From the NCBI RefSeq assembly GCF_049994905.1, contig NZ_CP188258.1, forward strand, positions 930,001 through 994,000: a DNA stretch of 64,000 nucleotides. Direction: 5' to 3'. The position numbers and the translations under genes were made by a program. A model generated the notes under the pieces. It worked only from the letters and a program-made list of their open reading frames with translations. It was not told the origin of the DNA and made no database searches. Source of the stretch: Diaminobutyricibacter sp049994905 (GTDB taxonomy: Bacteria; Actinomycetota; Actinomycetes; Actinomycetales; Microbacteriaceae). This document shows, piece after piece, positions 41,511-50,058 of the stretch (its first letter is position 1; the number at the start of each line of letters is the position of its first letter).

Positions 41511-41921
41511 ATGTCTGAAAAGCCCACCGTCCTCTTCGTCTGCGTTCATAACGCGGGGCGTTCCCAGATGGCCGCCGGTTACATGCGGGCCCTCTCCGAG
41601 GGCAAGGTCGAGGTGCTTTCGGCCGGATCCGAGCCGAAGGACCAGATCAACCCGGTCGCCATCCAGGCGATGGCCGAAGAAGGCATCGACATCGCGAACA
41701 ATGTTCCGAAGATCCTCACGACCGAAGCGGTCAAGGATTCGGACGTCGTGATCACGATGGGGTGCGGTGACACCTGCCCGATCTTCCCGGGCAAGCGCTA
41801 CGAAGACTGGGAACTCGAAGACCCCGCGGGCAAAGACATCATCGTCGTGCGCCGGGTTCGCGACGACATCAAGGGCCGCATCCAGACGCTGCTCTCAGAA
41901 ATCCTCCCCGTCACCGCCTAA
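41511..41921 (+). CDS. arsC: Arsenate reductase, LMW-PTP type (mycothiol-linked group)
   Basis: A 136-residue reductase: TVLFVCVHNAGRSQMAAGY (P-loop with Cys and Arg) and VVITMGCGDTCPIFPGKRYEDWELEDPAG. It resembles the corynebacterial arsenate-mycothiol transferase group, so mycothiol is the likely thiol. Nearly parallel to the C-terminal domain of the preceding fusion, so an internal duplication is likely. No arsenite exporter (ArsB/Acr3) is in the window. Confidence 0.9.
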   Translation: MSEKPTVLFVCVHNAGRSQMAAGYMRALSEGKVEVLSAGSEPKDQINPVAIQAMAEEGIDIANNVPKILTTEAVKDSDVVITMGCGDTCPIFPGKRYEDWELEDPAGKDIIVVRRVRDDIKGRIQTLLSEILPVTA

Positions 41922-41960
41922 CAGGCGTCGCTCCGCGGGGTGGGTGACCACCGGGGCGCG

Positions 41961-42128
41961 TTATGAACCGGACGGCGGGTCGTCCACCTGCGCTTCAGCC
42001 TCCAGGTCGGCCTGTTCGAGATTCCCGATGTTTCCGAGCTCGGGGATCGGGCCGAGGTCGGTCTGCCCTTCTTCGGTCATGTCGCCGACAGGGGTGTCCG
42101 CATCGTCGTTGTTTCGTTCTCCGGTCAT
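41961..42128 (-). CDS. Short acidic protein (55 residues)
   Basis: ATG 42128 has a perfect AAGGAG 6 bp upstream; the frame encodes MTGERNNDDADTPVGDMTEE, then a Leu/Glu-rich part (DLGPIPELGNIGNLEQADLE) and ends TAA at 41961. The strong ribosome site and composition like other acidic mini-proteins here support a real gene. Function unknown. Confidence 0.6.
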   Translation of the reverse strand: MTGERNNDDADTPVGDMTEEGQTDLGPIPELGNIGNLEQADLEAEAQVDDPPSGS

Positions 42129-42162
42129 GATGATCTCCTTGAGTCATGATGATCTCCTTGAG
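42125..42162 (-). repeat. Tandem 19-bp duplication of a ribosome site and start codon
   Basis: The 19-bp unit containing AAGGAG-ATCATC-ATG (minus strand) occurs twice head to tail. The two ATGs are 19 bp apart, so they are in different frames: the inner one (42128) opens the 55-residue gene, the outer one (42147) opens a different short frame. Confidence 0.9.
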
Positions 42163-42283
42163 ATGACTGCGCCTTTTACACCCACACGTGTACGCCCGTA
42201 TCCCTGATCCGTAACCCCTTGACGCGGCCAGGCAACCGGACAGTCATTGACTTCCGGCGAAGACGCGGCCTAACCTCTGCGGC

Positions 42284-42862
42284 ATGACAACGCTCGAAGG
42301 ACGGAACGGTACGGCGCTCCTGGTGATCGACGTGCAGAACGGCGTCATCGACGGCGCCTGGCGACGGGATGCGGTGGTGGGCACGATCCGCTCGCTCGTC
42401 GACCGGGCGCGAGCTGAAGAGGTGCCCGTCGTATGGATCCAGCATTCGGATGATGTCGTCGCGTACGGCAGCGAGGCCTGGGAATATGTCCCCGAGTTGT
42501 CGCGCAACGAGGAGGAATCTCTCGTGCCGAAGCACTACGCCGACGCGTTCGAGGAGACGGCACTCGAGTCCGTGCTCGCCGGCGCCGGCGTGGGGAGGAT
42601 CGTCGTCACGGGCTCGCAGACGGATGAGTGCATCCGGTCCACCATCCACGGTGGCCTCACCCGCGGGTACGACGTCACACTCGTCGGCGACGCACACACG
42701 ACGGAGGACCTGAGCGAGTGGGGAGCGCCGACGCCCGACCTGGTCGTCGCGCATACCAATCTCTATTGGGCGAACCACCGAGCTCCCGGCCGCATCGCCG
42801 AGGTGGTCGCCGCCGCCGATGTCGCGTTCACGGCCGGCTCGCCGGCGACGATTCCGGGCTAG
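42284..42862 (+). CDS. Isochorismatase-family cysteine hydrolase
   Basis: A 192-residue hydrolase with the full triad: ALLVIDVQNG (Asp), LVPKHYADAF (Lys) and VTGSQTDECIRST (Cys). The fold and the short length fit the nicotinamidase-related/isochorismatase-like group, often acting on small amides. Substrate unknown. Its stop overlaps that of the opposing ferritin gene. Confidence 0.92.
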   Translation: MTTLEGRNGTALLVIDVQNGVIDGAWRRDAVVGTIRSLVDRARAEEVPVVWIQHSDDVVAYGSEAWEYVPELSRNEEESLVPKHYADAFEETALESVLAGAGVGRIVVTGSQTDECIRSTIHGGLTRGYDVTLVGDAHTTEDLSEWGAPTPDLVVAHTNLYWANHRAPGRIAEVVAAADVAFTAGSPATIPG

Positions 42863-43176
42863 TCCTCTGCAGCCGCTTCGGAGGCCTCCCCGCGCTTCAC
42901 GATGTCCCCGCTCTGGAAGAGGATTCCTTGAGCGATTTCGCGCCATTGTGGTTTGGCACGCAGGAGGAACTCGAGTTCCATACTGAAATGCTTGTACTCC
43001 TCGCCGAGGGAGTCCTGCATGATCGCTTTCGCCGCCTCATCCTTCTCGACAGCGATTCGCTGCTCATACCACCCGATCGCCTCGGCCTCCTCGGAGAGGC
43101 TGGCGCACATACGAGCGAAAGTCCTGGTCTGCTCGCTGAGCTCGCTGGGTGGTTCGTGATACTGGTCGGTCGACAT
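42859..43176 (-). CDS. EncFtn-like (encapsulated ferritin) protein
   Basis: A 105-residue two-helix ferritin-like protein. LSEEAEAIGWYEQR and SLGEEYKHFSMELEFLLRAKPQWREI match the EncFtn pattern (EExxAxxWYxQR, then EExxHxxMxLEWL): Glu in helix 1, Glu and His in the EExxH of helix 2. EncFtn subunits dimerise to make the iron-oxidising centre inside encapsulin shells. No encapsulin gene is seen within the window, and no cargo-loading peptide is obvious in the C-terminal EASEAAAED tail. Confidence 0.75.
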   Translation of the reverse strand: MSTDQYHEPPSELSEQTRTFARMCASLSEEAEAIGWYEQRIAVEKDEAAKAIMQDSLGEEYKHFSMELEFLLRAKPQWREIAQGILFQSGDIVKRGEASEAAAED

Positions 43177-43300
43177 CGCTCTCCCTCGTTTGTCACGTAC
43201 TCACCGTCACCGTACGCCGAAAGGATCAGCGTCATGTGCACTGTTTGACGAAGGTTTCCAGCCCCTGGCCCGGGGAATGGGCGGGTGGAACGATGAGGCC

Positions 43301-43954
43301 ATGACACCTGCATCTGAGTTCGGTCACTGGCACGACACGCGACTTCGCCTGCTTCTCATGGCCGTCGTCGGCGTCGCCGTTGGCATCATCGTCAGCGTCA
43401 CGGTCGGCGCGGAGTACGGGATCACGTCGGGATGGGCCGCGGCCTGCGTGGTGTACATCAGCTCCGCCTGGATCTCGGTGGCGAGGCTGGACGACAAGCA
43501 GGCCGAGCGATACGCCACGCGAGAAGACCCCAACCGCGCGGTAGCGGAGGTCCTGATCCTGATCGCCGGCGTCGGCAGCATCGTCGCCGTGATTCTCCTG
43601 CTCGGAGGGGCTAAGAATGCACCCGGAGCGGCTAAGGCCATCATCCCGATCCTCGGGCTTCTGAGCGTGGCGCTGTCCTGGTTTCTCATCCACACCCTCT
43701 TCACCCTTCGTTATGCCTCGCTCTATTACAGCGGCACGAACGGCGGCATCGACTTCAACGAGGACGAGCCGCCCAACTATCTCGACTTCGCCTACGTCTC
43801 CTTCACCCTGGGCATGACCTATCAGGTCTCAGACACCGACCTCAAGACACGCGCGATCCGGGCAACCGCGCTCCGGCAGGGCTTGCTCTCGTATCTCTTC
43901 GGTGCCGTCATCCTCGCCTCGGCCGTGAACCTGGTGGCCGGTCTCGCGCAATAG
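43301..43954 (+). CDS. DUF1345 membrane protein
   Basis: A 217-residue protein of about five helices from ATG 43301. The family motif DFAYVSFTLGMTYQVSDTDLKTRAIRATALRQGLLSYLFG is present near the C-terminus. The central helices (VLILIAGVGSIVAVILLLG, PILGLLSVALSWFLIH) span the membrane. Function unknown; the selectivity-like stretch TLGMTYQVSDT recalls ion channels. Precedes kup by 80 bp. Confidence 0.9.
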   Translation: MTPASEFGHWHDTRLRLLLMAVVGVAVGIIVSVTVGAEYGITSGWAAACVVYISSAWISVARLDDKQAERYATREDPNRAVAEVLILIAGVGSIVAVILLLGGAKNAPGAAKAIIPILGLLSVALSWFLIHTLFTLRYASLYYSGTNGGIDFNEDEPPNYLDFAYVSFTLGMTYQVSDTDLKTRAIRATALRQGLLSYLFGAVILASAVNLVAGLAQ

Positions 43955-44034
43955 GCCGAGTCGACAGGGATGAGGGGTAACGTGGGCCCAATGCGAGGTA
44001 GAGGGATTCGCCGCCGGCACTTCCGCCGATCGAC

Positions 44035-46005
44035 ATGACCCGGCCAGTTTCGGCGCAGCCGGATGGCGTTGATTCCGGACCCCCACCCGCGCCAGTCACA
44101 CCCCGCGCGCACGGCCGTGGTACACGCGTGGGCGCAGTCGCGGCGGTCGCCGCGCTGGGGGTCGTCTTCGGTGACATCGGCACCAGCCCGCTCTACGCGC
44201 TGAAGACGGTCTTCCTCCTCGACGGGGGTGCCGTTCGCGCGAACCAGGGCGATGTGTTCGGCGTCATCTCGCTGATGTTCTGGAGCATCACGATCATCGT
44301 GTCGATCAAGTATGTCGGCATCCTGATGCGCGCGGACAACGAGGGTGAGGGCGGCGTGATGGCGTTGGCTGCGCTCGCCCAGCGGCTCTATTCCACGCGC
44401 AAGGGGCGCGCCGGAACGCTGCTGGTGATCGGTATCGTCGGCGTGGCCCTGTTCTATGGCGACTCGATCATCACTCCGGCGATCAGTGTTCTTTCGGCGG
44501 TGGAGGGCCTCAATGTGACCACGCCGGCCATCGCGCACCTGGTCATTCCGATCGCAGCCGTGATTCTCATCGGCCTCTTTGCCGTCCAGCGATTCGGAAC
44601 GGGACGGGTCGGCGGCCTTTTCGGGCCGGTGATGGTGCTGTGGTTCGTCGTCCTCGCCGCGGCCGGCCTCGTCATGGTGATCCAGGACCCGGCCGTTCTG
44701 CTCGGGTTGTCGCCCACGTACGCGATCGTCTTCATCGTCGCGCATCCATCGATCTCGTTCATTGCGCTGGGCGCGGTGGTCCTCGTCATCACGGGAGCAG
44801 AAGCACTCTATGCCGACATGGGGCATTTCGGACCCGCTCCGATCCGCCGCGCCTGGTTCTTCCTGGTGTTCCCCGCGCTGACGATCAACTACCTGGGCCA
44901 GGCGGCACTGATCCTGCACGATCCCGCGGCCAAGGCCAACCCGTTCTTCCTGCTGATCCCGGAGTGGGGCCGCCTGCCCGTGGTGATACTGGCGACCGTC
45001 GCGACCGTGATCGCCAGCCAGGCCGTCATCTCCGGGGCGTTCTCCCTTTCGCGACAAGCGGTCCAGCTGGGCTTGCTTCCGCCCCTGAGCATCCGTCAGA
45101 CGTCGCGGCAGGAGGGTGGCCAGATCTACCTGCCGGCCGTGAACGCCCTGCTGTTCATCGGTGTCATGGCTGTCATGCTCGCCTTCGGTTCGTCCGAAAG
45201 GCTGTCCACGGCATACGGCATCTCTGTGACCGGGGCGCTCGTCGTCGACACGCTGCTTCTGTTGCTCGTAGCCCGCCCGCTGTGGCAGTGGCGTGCCTGG
45301 AAGATCGTGGCGGCAGCCGTCGTCTTCGGCGGACTGGAACTGACCTTCCTCGCCGGCAACCTCTCCAAGGTCGTCAATGGCGGATGGGTGCCGCTGCTCA
45401 TCGCGGCCGCCGTCATCACCGTCATGACGACGTGGCGACGTGGCCGTCAGCTCGTGCAGGAGGATCGCAAGAAGAAGGAAGGATCTCTTTCCGAATTCAT
45501 CGAAGAGGTTCGCACGCAGAACCTGGCGAGGGTGCCGGGGATAGCCATCTTTCCGCATCCGAACAAGAACAGTACGCCGCTGGCCTTGCGTGCGAACGTC
45601 CAGCACAACCACGTTCTGCACGAACACGTGATCATCGTGTCGATGACGACTGCGCCGGTCCCGCACGTTCCGACCTACGACGCATTCATCTACGACGAGC
45701 TCGGCTACGCGGATGACGGAATCGAACACCTGACGATCCGTTTCGGATTCTCCGACAAGCCGGACATCCCCCGCGCGCTTCGCTCGGCCTGCTACGCAGG
45801 GATCCTTCCCCTCAAGGCCAAGGATTTCAAGGACGCGTCCTACTTCATCTCGCGCGGGGCGATCCGTACCACCCGGAAGAAGGGGATGGTCGGGTGGCGC
45901 AGATCACTGTTCGTCGCCCTCGCCCACAACGCCGCAGATCCCGCGGCTCGCTTCGGGCTCCCGGCACTTCGGACCGTCACGATGGGCAGTGACGTCGAAA
46001 TCTGA
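44035..46005 (+). CDS. kup: Potassium uptake protein Kup
   Basis: A 656-residue proton-coupled potassium importer of the KUP/HAK/KT family. GVVFGDIGTSPLYAL near the N-terminus, NEGEGGVMALAALAQR, the twelve-helix core and the C-terminal cytoplasmic domain (HVPTYDAFIYDELGY, SRGAIRTTRKKGM) are all present. I see no c-di-AMP (ydaO) riboswitch in the short 80-bp leader. No regulator is adjacent. Confidence 0.95.
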   Translation: MTRPVSAQPDGVDSGPPPAPVTPRAHGRGTRVGAVAAVAALGVVFGDIGTSPLYALKTVFLLDGGAVRANQGDVFGVISLMFWSITIIVSIKYVGILMRADNEGEGGVMALAALAQRLYSTRKGRAGTLLVIGIVGVALFYGDSIITPAISVLSAVEGLNVTTPAIAHLVIPIAAVILIGLFAVQRFGTGRVGGLFGPVMVLWFVVLAAAGLVMVIQDPAVLLGLSPTYAIVFIVAHPSISFIALGAVVLVITGAEALYADMGHFGPAPIRRAWFFLVFPALTINYLGQAALILHDPAAKANPFFLLIPEWGRLPVVILATVATVIASQAVISGAFSLSRQAVQLGLLPPLSIRQTSRQEGGQIYLPAVNALLFIGVMAVMLAFGSSERLSTAYGISVTGALVVDTLLLLLVARPLWQWRAWKIVAAAVVFGGLELTFLAGNLSKVVNGGWVPLLIAAAVITVMTTWRRGRQLVQEDRKKKEGSLSEFIEEVRTQNLARVPGIAIFPHPNKNSTPLALRANVQHNHVLHEHVIIVSMTTAPVPHVPTYDAFIYDELGYADDGIEHLTIRFGFSDKPDIPRALRSACYAGILPLKAKDFKDASYFISRGAIRTTRKKGMVGWRRSLFVALAHNAADPAARFGLPALRTVTMGSDVEI

Positions 46006-46080
46006 CGGGACTTTGTGCCCATCCGCTGCCGGTTCAGGCGCCGGAGACTGGTCGAAGCAGAGGGATGCGAGGATCGCAAC

Positions 46081-46521
46081 ATGCGCACGTCACGTCTGAC
46101 GACCACCGCATTCTGGTCCCTGCTCGTCGTGTCGGTCTTCAACGCGCTTTCGGCAATCGCCGGAGGGATCGCCATTCTGGCAACCGACGGATTGGGAATG
46201 CCCTCATCCATGCTCGCGGGCGGCCCGTTCACGACGTTCACCTGGCCGGGCCTGATCCTGCTTGTCGTGGTCGGCGGCAGCCAGACCCTGGCAGCGGTGC
46301 TGCTCATCGCGCGCCGGCCATCGGCTCTTCTGTGGTCGGCCGTCGCAGGGTTCGGCATGATGATCTGGATCTTTGTTGAGACGGGGATCATCCGCGGACT
46401 CTCCTGGCTGCAGGTGGTCTACTTCGCCACGGGCGCACTGCAAGTCATACTCGTGCTTGCGTTGCTCGGGGTTGCCGGCTGGCTGCCGCGAGTTTCGCCC
46501 GGGATTCGGTCAACGCCATGA
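46081..46521 (+). CDS. Four-helix membrane protein, unknown
   Basis: A 146-residue protein from ATG 46081 (GAGG 8 bp upstream). It shows four hydrophobic helices (about 10-32, 50-75, 82-100, 115-135). No motif recognised. It is convergent with sipW and 75 bp after kup, perhaps in the same transcript. Confidence 0.7.
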   Translation: MRTSRLTTTAFWSLLVVSVFNALSAIAGGIAILATDGLGMPSSMLAGGPFTTFTWPGLILLVVVGGSQTLAAVLLIARRPSALLWSAVAGFGMMIWIFVETGIIRGLSWLQVVYFATGALQVILVLALLGVAGWLPRVSPGIRSTP

Positions 46522-46533
46522 CTGCGAGCCCGG

Positions 46534-47136
46534 TCATGGCGTCCGGCGTCGTCTGAGCGCGCCCAGCAGGCCGCTCGTGAGCATGTACGCGGCATACCCG
46601 AGCAGGACCACCGCGATCACCGGGATCGCCAACGAACGGCCAGGTCCGTTCAGGGCGGAATTCACGTATCCGATCCAGGGCACGCTGTACCAGACGATGC
46701 CGCGCACCTGCGGCTCGGAGACCGGGGGATCGGCCTCTGCGTTGTTGTCGCCCTTGGTGGTGAACGTCTTCGTGCCGTCGCTGCTCGACGTGATGGTGAT
46801 GACACGGTGGGAGATGACGGCGGGGTCGCCTGAACGGATCTGGTACGTCATCACGTCGCCGACCGTGATCTGGTCGATCGGCATGGGCTTCACCACGATG
46901 AGTGTGCCCGGCGGCAGTCGGGGCTCCATCGATGTCGTGAGGATCGTCAGCGGCGTCGCACCGGCGACCTTGGGAACGACGATCACCAACAGGGCGAGCA
47001 GCAGCACGACGGCAAGGAGACCTGCGCTGAGCCCGACACCGATGTAGTGCCAGAGACCACGCTCGGTTCGGGTCTGCCCCTCAGGACCCTGGCTCTCCGG
47101 CGTCTGGCTGTTCACGAGGCTCACGTCACTGGTCAC
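46534..47136 (-). CDS. sipW: SipW-type signal peptidase I
   Basis: A 200-residue membrane protease from GTG 47136. ILTTSMEPRLPPGT carries the catalytic Ser; the base is His in VISHRVI, the ER/archaeal (SipW) type rather than Lys. The late FTTKGDNNAEADPP box and a C-terminal helix are also there. SipW enzymes cut TasA-like proteins with long, unusual signal peptides. The next three genes upstream include such proteins. The start overlaps the LARTG gene. Confidence 0.92.
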   Translation of the reverse strand: MTSDVSLVNSQTPESQGPEGQTRTERGLWHYIGVGLSAGLLAVVLLLALLVIVVPKVAGATPLTILTTSMEPRLPPGTLIVVKPMPIDQITVGDVMTYQIRSGDPAVISHRVITITSSSDGTKTFTTKGDNNAEADPPVSEPQVRGIVWYSVPWIGYVNSALNGPGRSLAIPVIAVVLLGYAAYMLTSGLLGALRRRRTP

Positions 47137-47840
47137 GTCGTCGCCGCCTTGTCGCTGCGAGCACGGCGATCCCGACGCCCAGAAAGCAGGCGGCCACTGC
47201 GAAAGGAAGGGTGACATCCGATCCGGTCCGGGCGAGGGTCGCACCCTGGTCGCTGAAGGCGGGAACCGCGGTCCCGTGTTCGCACGGGTCGGCCGGTGCA
47301 GGGGCAGCAGCATCCTGAAGGAAAACGTGGATGGTGAGCCCGGCATTCTGGCTTTGAGCGACAGATCCGCTGACATCGTCCATCGCCAGCGTCAGCGGGA
47401 TGGCGACAGTACCGTCGGCGGTGATGGGGACCCCGGCGAGCAGTGGGCGACATGCGTCGGGCGCACCCAGGTCGACCGGGGTCGCCGTCGCAGGCGGGTC
47501 GGCCTTCGCCGTGAGGGTGAGCGCGCGCCAGGGCCTGGTCCGACGGTGTGACGTCGGACGCCCGCAGGGAGAGGGTGACGGGCCTGTCGATCGGGTTCCT
47601 GACGTACAGGATCGCGGTGCGCGAGTTGGCGGGCACGAGGATCGTCGAAGCGAACATCCCGTTCGGCAGAGTGGTGCCGAAATGTGTTCCGTCCGAGCTG
47701 ACCAGGACCGGTATGTCGGCCGTCGCTGCCGCTGCGGGCAGCGGTGCGAGCATCGCAGCGGCAGCACAGAGGACGGCCGCGACGGCCACCCGGCGGATCA
47801 GCCGGGTGCGTCGCGCGTCCGTAGTCGTCATGGTCGTCAC
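47126..47840 (-). pseudogene. LARTG wall protein of the SipW locus, frameshifted
   Basis: GTG 47840 overlaps the preceding stop (GTGA); ATG 47831 is in frame. The N-terminal part has a signal peptide (RRVAVAAVLCAAAAMLAPLPAAAA) and a beta-sandwich (DIPVLVSSDGTHFGTTLPNG, TAILYVRNPIDRPVTLSLRA). At the alternating run GCGCGCGC (47521-47528) the frame is lost. The correct continuation LTLTAKADPPATATPVDLG lies in another frame and runs to a LARTG signal, helix and RRRRRDQ tail ending at 47126. Restoring one GC unit would join them. In its present form the protein lacks a wall anchor. Confidence 0.75.
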
Positions 47841-49150
47841 TGGACCGTGAATGTCTGCGCGGGGGAGTTCGCGTCGCAGATCTGCTGCACGAGTTGAACC
47901 GCGTTGCCTTTGGAGGGCACTTGGAGACACATCCCGCTGCTCTGCGATTGGAACTGGTACAGGCCCCCCGCCAACGGGTTGACCTGCCAGTGCTGGTTGC
48001 CGACGCCGGTGGTCGGTTGGGTGATGACGTCGTCGCCGGCCGTGGTCGAGTTGTTTGCGACGGTCCAGACGAGGTTCGCATTGGAGGTGATCGTGAGGTA
48101 GCTGCCGACCCACTGGAAGGACCACTTCTGCGACGCTGCCGTCGAGCAGTTCCTGGACAGGAGTTGGAAGCCGGACGAGCCGTATGCCGCACCGTTCCCA
48201 TCGACGCAGCGGCTGCTCGAAGAATTCGTGATCGTGTAGGTCGCACTGGTGTCCGGACCGATCCAGACCGCGACCGTTGCGGGCGTCGAGAGATTGCCGG
48301 CCGCGTCCGTCGCGCTCACGGTGTAGTTGTAGCTGGTGAAGGGTGTCAGGCCAGTGTCTGTGAAGGCCGTTCCTGTTCCGGTACTGACCGTGGTGCCGTT
48401 GCGCTTGACAACGTAGCCGGTGACGCCGACGTTGTCTGTCGACGGCTGCCAGGTGAGGGCAACCGACGTGCCCGTGGTGCTCGACCCGGCGAGGGCGCTG
48501 GGCGCGCTCGGAGCGACGTTGTCGACGAAGGTCTGTGTGAAGGTCGACGACGCAGCACTCGTCCAGGTGTTCGCCACGTTCAGGTTCGCTGTCACCGTCA
48601 CTGCGACGTTACTGGCGCTCGGGATGCCGGTCACCGAGCCGATCGTCGTGCGCAAGCAGTACTGGTCGGATGCGCCTCCCGCGAGGGAGCCGGAGAGCAC
48701 CGGCGGAGCAGCCCAGCTTCCAGTCGCCGGAGACACCGGGGAGGAACCTGCTGTGCACGCCGACACCGCGGCGACCTTCCAGAAGACCACGGAGATCGCG
48801 GATGCGAGTGGCGCCGAAGAGCCTGACGCCAGCGACGTGGCCGTCGAATACGCGGCCGTCACGTTGCCGTTGTTCGCGATGGTCAGCCCGACCGTCGTCG
48901 TCGAGGTGCTGCCGTCGAAGGTCACCGCCGGCGAGACACTGAACGTCTCGCCGGCGATGATCGCGCCTGCAGTCACAGTCGAGGCGGGCGTGCTCGCCGC
49001 GCCGTTCCACAACGCGTAACTCCCACTTGCGCCCAGCACGGCGCCGGCCGTGGCGATGATCGCCACCGCCGCCGTGGCGCAGATCGCCCGTAGTGCTCCC
49101 CGGGATCCACCGTGCCGCGGACGGGGGACGAAGGCCTGCCGTATACGCAT
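47837..49150 (-). CDS. Secreted SipW-type protein with FnIII and ricin-B lectin domains
   Basis: A 437-residue protein. ATG 49150 is preferred over 49159 because GGAGG lies 9 bp before it. The N-terminus has a basic region, a long helix and GSYALWNGAA, the TasA/SipW cleavage-type sequence, followed by a TasA-like beta domain (to about 200). A fibronectin type III domain follows (APSALAGSSTTGTSVALTWQP, FTDTGLTPFTSYNYTVSATD) and a C-terminal ricin-B lectin domain (SSSRCVDGNGAAYGSSGFQLLSRNC, SQKWSFQ). It probably binds carbohydrate in a matrix or fibre. Confidence 0.85.
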   Translation of the reverse strand: MRIRQAFVPRPRHGGSRGALRAICATAAVAIIATAGAVLGASGSYALWNGAASTPASTVTAGAIIAGETFSVSPAVTFDGSTSTTTVGLTIANNGNVTAAYSTATSLASGSSAPLASAISVVFWKVAAVSACTAGSSPVSPATGSWAAPPVLSGSLAGGASDQYCLRTTIGSVTGIPSASNVAVTVTANLNVANTWTSAASSTFTQTFVDNVAPSAPSALAGSSTTGTSVALTWQPSTDNVGVTGYVVKRNGTTVSTGTGTAFTDTGLTPFTSYNYTVSATDAAGNLSTPATVAVWIGPDTSATYTITNSSSSRCVDGNGAAYGSSGFQLLSRNCSTAASQKWSFQWVGSYLTITSNANLVWTVANNSTTAGDDVITQPTTGVGNQHWQVNPLAGGLYQFQSQSSGMCLQVPSKGNAVQLVQQICDANSPAQTFTVQ

Positions 49151-49202
49151 TTCGTTCATCCTCCGTTCGGGTCGGTGGATCTCGGGCTGAAGTGCGGCGG
49201 GA

Positions 49203-49784
49203 CTAGTTCTGGGTCAGCGTGAACTTGAGTCCGGTGAGGTCGACAGCACCGGTCTGCGTGGTGTTGTCGCCGGCCGTTCCGCGCGGGAACGGAAGGGTCA
49301 CCGTGACCGTGATCGTCTTGGCTCCGGTCGCTCCGGTCACCGTGTACGTGTTCGCGGGGCTGGCGGCCAGGGTGATTCCCGTGGGCGGCGTGGTGACGAC
49401 GACCTGCATGCCGGCGAGGAGTGCCGCTTTGAGTGCAGCGCTCGCCGTCGGGTTCGTGGCGCTCGCGACGATCGACGCTGGGTCGACCGTGAGTGCCGCG
49501 CTCAGGTTGTCGCCGATCGCTGAAATGTTCAGCTGCTGCGTGAAGGTGAGCGTGTCACCGGGGACGGCCCGGAAGGTCGCGATGGTGACCGCTCCGGCGC
49601 TTCCGCCGTTGGGCGTGTTCTGCCAGGTGCCGGTGCCGTTCGCGGCGATCGTCAACGTTCCGGACTGGATCTGGCTAGCGTTGACGGACGTGTTGCCGTT
49701 CCAGAGCGCGAAGCTGCCTGCGCCGCCGAGGAGAAGGGCGATTCCGGCCGCACCGGCGATGGCACCCTTGGTGAGTTTGTTCAT
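49203..49784 (-). CDS. TasA/CalY-like SipW-dependent surface protein
   Basis: A 193-residue secreted protein from ATG 49784 (GGAG upstream). The signal region ends GGAGSFALWN, the same type as the previous protein. The mature part is an Asn/Thr-rich beta protein (TIAANGTGTWQNTPNG, FRAVPGDTLTFTQQLNISAIGDN) with no further domain. Similar to TasA-type fibre subunits or alternate-type signal peptide proteins. First gene of the sipW operon. Confidence 0.8.
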   Translation of the reverse strand: MNKLTKGAIAGAAGIALLLGGAGSFALWNGNTSVNASQIQSGTLTIAANGTGTWQNTPNGGSAGAVTIATFRAVPGDTLTFTQQLNISAIGDNLSAALTVDPASIVASATNPTASAALKAALLAGMQVVVTTPPTGITLAASPANTYTVTGATGAKTITVTVTLPFPRGTAGDNTTQTGAVDLTGLKFTLTQN

Positions 49785-49988
49785 GATGACGCTCCATTCG
49801 ATGTGTCTTGCGGGCAGGGAGAACCCGCCAGGCAGCATCCAGCACGGAGGCGGCCTCGTACTCAGAGGCAGCATCACTGACGAACGCAGCGCTGTCGGGT
49901 CAGAGCTGCGCCCCATCCATGGGGCGAATGAGGAACACCTACAGCCGATTGTCGGGTGGACTGTACCGTTCCGTTCACCAAGCTATCG

Positions 49989-50008
49989 TGTCCTCATTTA
50001 TGAGGACA
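49989..50008. promoter_or_regulatory. 20-bp perfect palindrome
   Basis: TGTCCTCAT-TT-ATGAGGACA: nine-base arms with a 2-bp centre. It lies about 205 bp before the sipW-operon start and 130 bp before ppk2. It is a good operator candidate for either direction. Confidence 0.7.
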
Positions 50009-50021
50009 ACACGTCTGTGAA

Positions 50022-50058
50022 CCCAGAACAGGGGAGGGGGTAGGGCCCAGAACAGGGG
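50022..50058 (+). repeat. Direct repeat CCCAGAACAGGGG
   Basis: Two exact 13-bp copies at 50022 and 50046, 24 bp apart, in a G-rich stretch (GGGGAGGGGG between them). May be a regulator site or a tandem duplication scar. Confidence 0.75.

Noticed and set aside
43955..44034. c-di-AMP (ydaO/kimA) riboswitch before kup
   Set aside because: The gap is only 80 bp and lacks the conserved ydaO core; too short for the motif.
43822..45729. 635-codon open frame on the minus strand
   Set aside because: It is antisense to kup; the translation is rich in Arg, His and Asp with no domain, typical of a high-GC shadow frame.
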